Part shown: positions 4,990 through 5,983 of the stretch, one piece after another
Numbering within the stretch: position 1 is the stretch's first letter
Layout of the letters: each line of letters opens with the position of its first letter
Source of the DNA: Desulfuromonadaceae bacterium UBA2294
GTDB taxonomy: Bacteria > Desulfobacterota > Desulfuromonadia > Desulfuromonadales > UBA2294
Reading direction: 5' to 3'
Assembly (NCBI GenBank): GCA_002345625.1
Contig: DDWE01000024.1
Coordinates: forward strand, 1-5,983
Length of the DNA stretch: 5,983 nt
Translations under genes and position numbers: made by a program
The notes under the pieces: generated by a model
What the model was told of the DNA's origin: nothing
What the model saw: the letters and a program-made list of their open reading frames with translations, nothing else
The model's database searches: none

Positions 4990-5983
4990 ATGGCCAAATT
5001 GATGGACAGCCAGCAGATTCTGGACCTCGACCGTCGCCACATCTGGCACCCCTGCACCCAGCAGAAGGATCTTGAAACCCTGCCACCGATTCCGATCGAA
5101 CGGGGCGACGGCGTCTGGCTCACTGCCGTCGACGGCCGCCGCTTCATCGATGGCGTCTCCTCCTGGTGGGTCAACCTGTTCGGCCACAACCACCCGCGCC
5201 TCAATCGCGCCCTGAGCGACCAGACCGCTAAAATCGCCCACACCATCTTTGCCGGTTTCACCCACCGACCGGCGGTCGAACTCGCCAGTCGCCTCTGCGC
5301 CCTGGCCCCGGCCGGTCTGGAGCGGGTCTTTTACACCGATAACGGTTCGGCGGCGGTGGAAGCAGCCTTGAAAATGAGCTTCCAGTACTGGCAGCAAAGC
5401 GACCGGCCGCAAAAGACCCGCTTTCTCTCCCTTTCGGACGCCTACCACGGCGAGACCCTCGGTGCCCTCTCCGTCGGCGGCTGTGATTTATACCGCGACA
5501 TCTACCGTCCAATCCTCCTCGACGGCTTCCAGGCGCCGGCACCGGACTGCTTCCGCTGCCCGTTTCAGCAACATCGCGACAGCTGTCAGGCCGAGTGTTT
5601 CGTCGAACTCGAGAACGTCGCACGGAGTCACGCTGACCAGATCGCCGCCATCATCATCGAGCCGCTGGTCCAGGGGGCGGCCGGCATGCGCATCTATCCG
5701 CCACTCTACCTGCAGAGGCTGCGCGATCTGTGCGACGAACTGGAGATCCACTATATTGCCGATGAGATCGCCGTCGGCTTCGGCCGCACCGGCAAAATGT
5801 TTGCCAACCAGCACGCCGGCGTCACCCCCGACCTGCTCTGCCTGTCGAAGGGGATCACCGGCGGCTACCTGCCGCTGGCAGCGGTGTTGACCACCGACAC
5901 CATCTATCAGGCCTTCTACGACGATTACGCCAGCCAGAAAGCGTTCTTACACTCCCACTCCTACACCGGCAACCCGCTCGCCT
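4990..5983 (+). CDS. bioA: Adenosylmethionine/lysine-8-amino-7-oxononanoate aminotransferase, C-terminus beyond window
   Basis: BioA is a fold-type I PLP aminotransferase converting KAPA to DAPA. The visible 331 residues lack roughly the last 100. HIWHPCTQ (17-24), SSWWVN (57-62), GSAA phosphate-binding region (119-122), AYHGET (151-156), the PLP-ring aspartate D258 in IADEIAVGFGRTG, and the Schiff-base lysine K287 in SKGITGG are all clear. The sequence after K287 (YLPLA, IYQAFYDDY, HSHSYTGN) is nearer to the Bacillus BioA/BioK branch than to E. coli. Two E. coli substrate residues differ: Y17 is C22 and D147 is E155. A four-cysteine segment (C187, C190, C199, C203) is inserted before the large-domain core. 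No strong ribosome site precedes the ATG, so coupling to bioD, 5 bp upstream, is likely; MDSQQIL at 5002 is a less likely start. Confidence 0.93.
   Translation, partial: MAKLMDSQQILDLDRRHIWHPCTQQKDLETLPPIPIERGDGVWLTAVDGRRFIDGVSSWWVNLFGHNHPRLNRALSDQTAKIAHTIFAGFTHRPAVELASRLCALAPAGLERVFYTDNGSAAVEAALKMSFQYWQQSDRPQKTRFLSLSDAYHGETLGALSVGGCDLYRDIYRPILLDGFQAPAPDCFRCPFQQHRDSCQAECFVELENVARSHADQIAAIIIEPLVQGAAGMRIYPPLYLQRLRDLCDELEIHYIADEIAVGFGRTGKMFANQHAGVTPDLLCLSKGITGGYLPLAAVLTTDTIYQAFYDDYASQKAFLHSHSYTGNPLA

Overview
The window looks like a chromosomal segment of an anaerobic Gram-negative bacterium, most likely from the Desulfuromonadales/Geobacter side of the former Deltaproteobacteria. The clues are an outer-membrane beta-barrel gene with a signal peptide, an IHF-beta-like protein, a BirA-type biotin operator, and a biotin synthase whose cysteine pattern fits the type described in obligate anaerobes. 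The lineage is an inference from gene character, not from a database match.

Layout. Positions 1-1059 (minus) hold the N-terminal 353 codons of an exported beta-barrel protein that enters a Pro/Ala-rich linker and runs off the left edge. Positions 1060-1538 are non-coding and contain the barrel gene's leader, a candidate promoter with a perfect 15-bp dyad, and a strong intrinsic terminator serving the next gene. Positions 1539-1814 (minus) encode an IHF-beta/HU-family protein with its own good sigma-70 promoter. Positions 1926-3077 (minus) hold two tandem, paralogous XRE-cupin regulators of 188 residues each, 18 bp apart. Positions 3078-3279 are a divergent control region with a textbook BirA box overlapping a near-consensus promoter. 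Positions 3280-5983 (plus) are the biotin operon bioB-bioD-bioA, with bioA cut by the right edge.

How it works together. The three plus-strand genes catalyse three of the four late biotin steps: BioA (KAPA to DAPA), BioD (DAPA to dethiobiotin) and BioB (dethiobiotin to biotin). bioF and the pimeloyl-forming genes are not seen. The bioB and bioD frames overlap by 11 bp and bioD and bioA are 5 bp apart, so they form one transcription unit. BirA, when loaded with biotinyl-AMP, should block the promoter because one half-site covers the -35 hexamer. The divergent XRE-cupin pair shares the same control region, which leaves open a second layer of control.

The most interesting points are the biotin synthase's altered auxiliary-cluster residues, the duplicated regulators with an identical DNA-reading helix but different sensor pockets, and the compact BirA operator-promoter. 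No mobile element, CRISPR array, tRNA or rRNA was seen.
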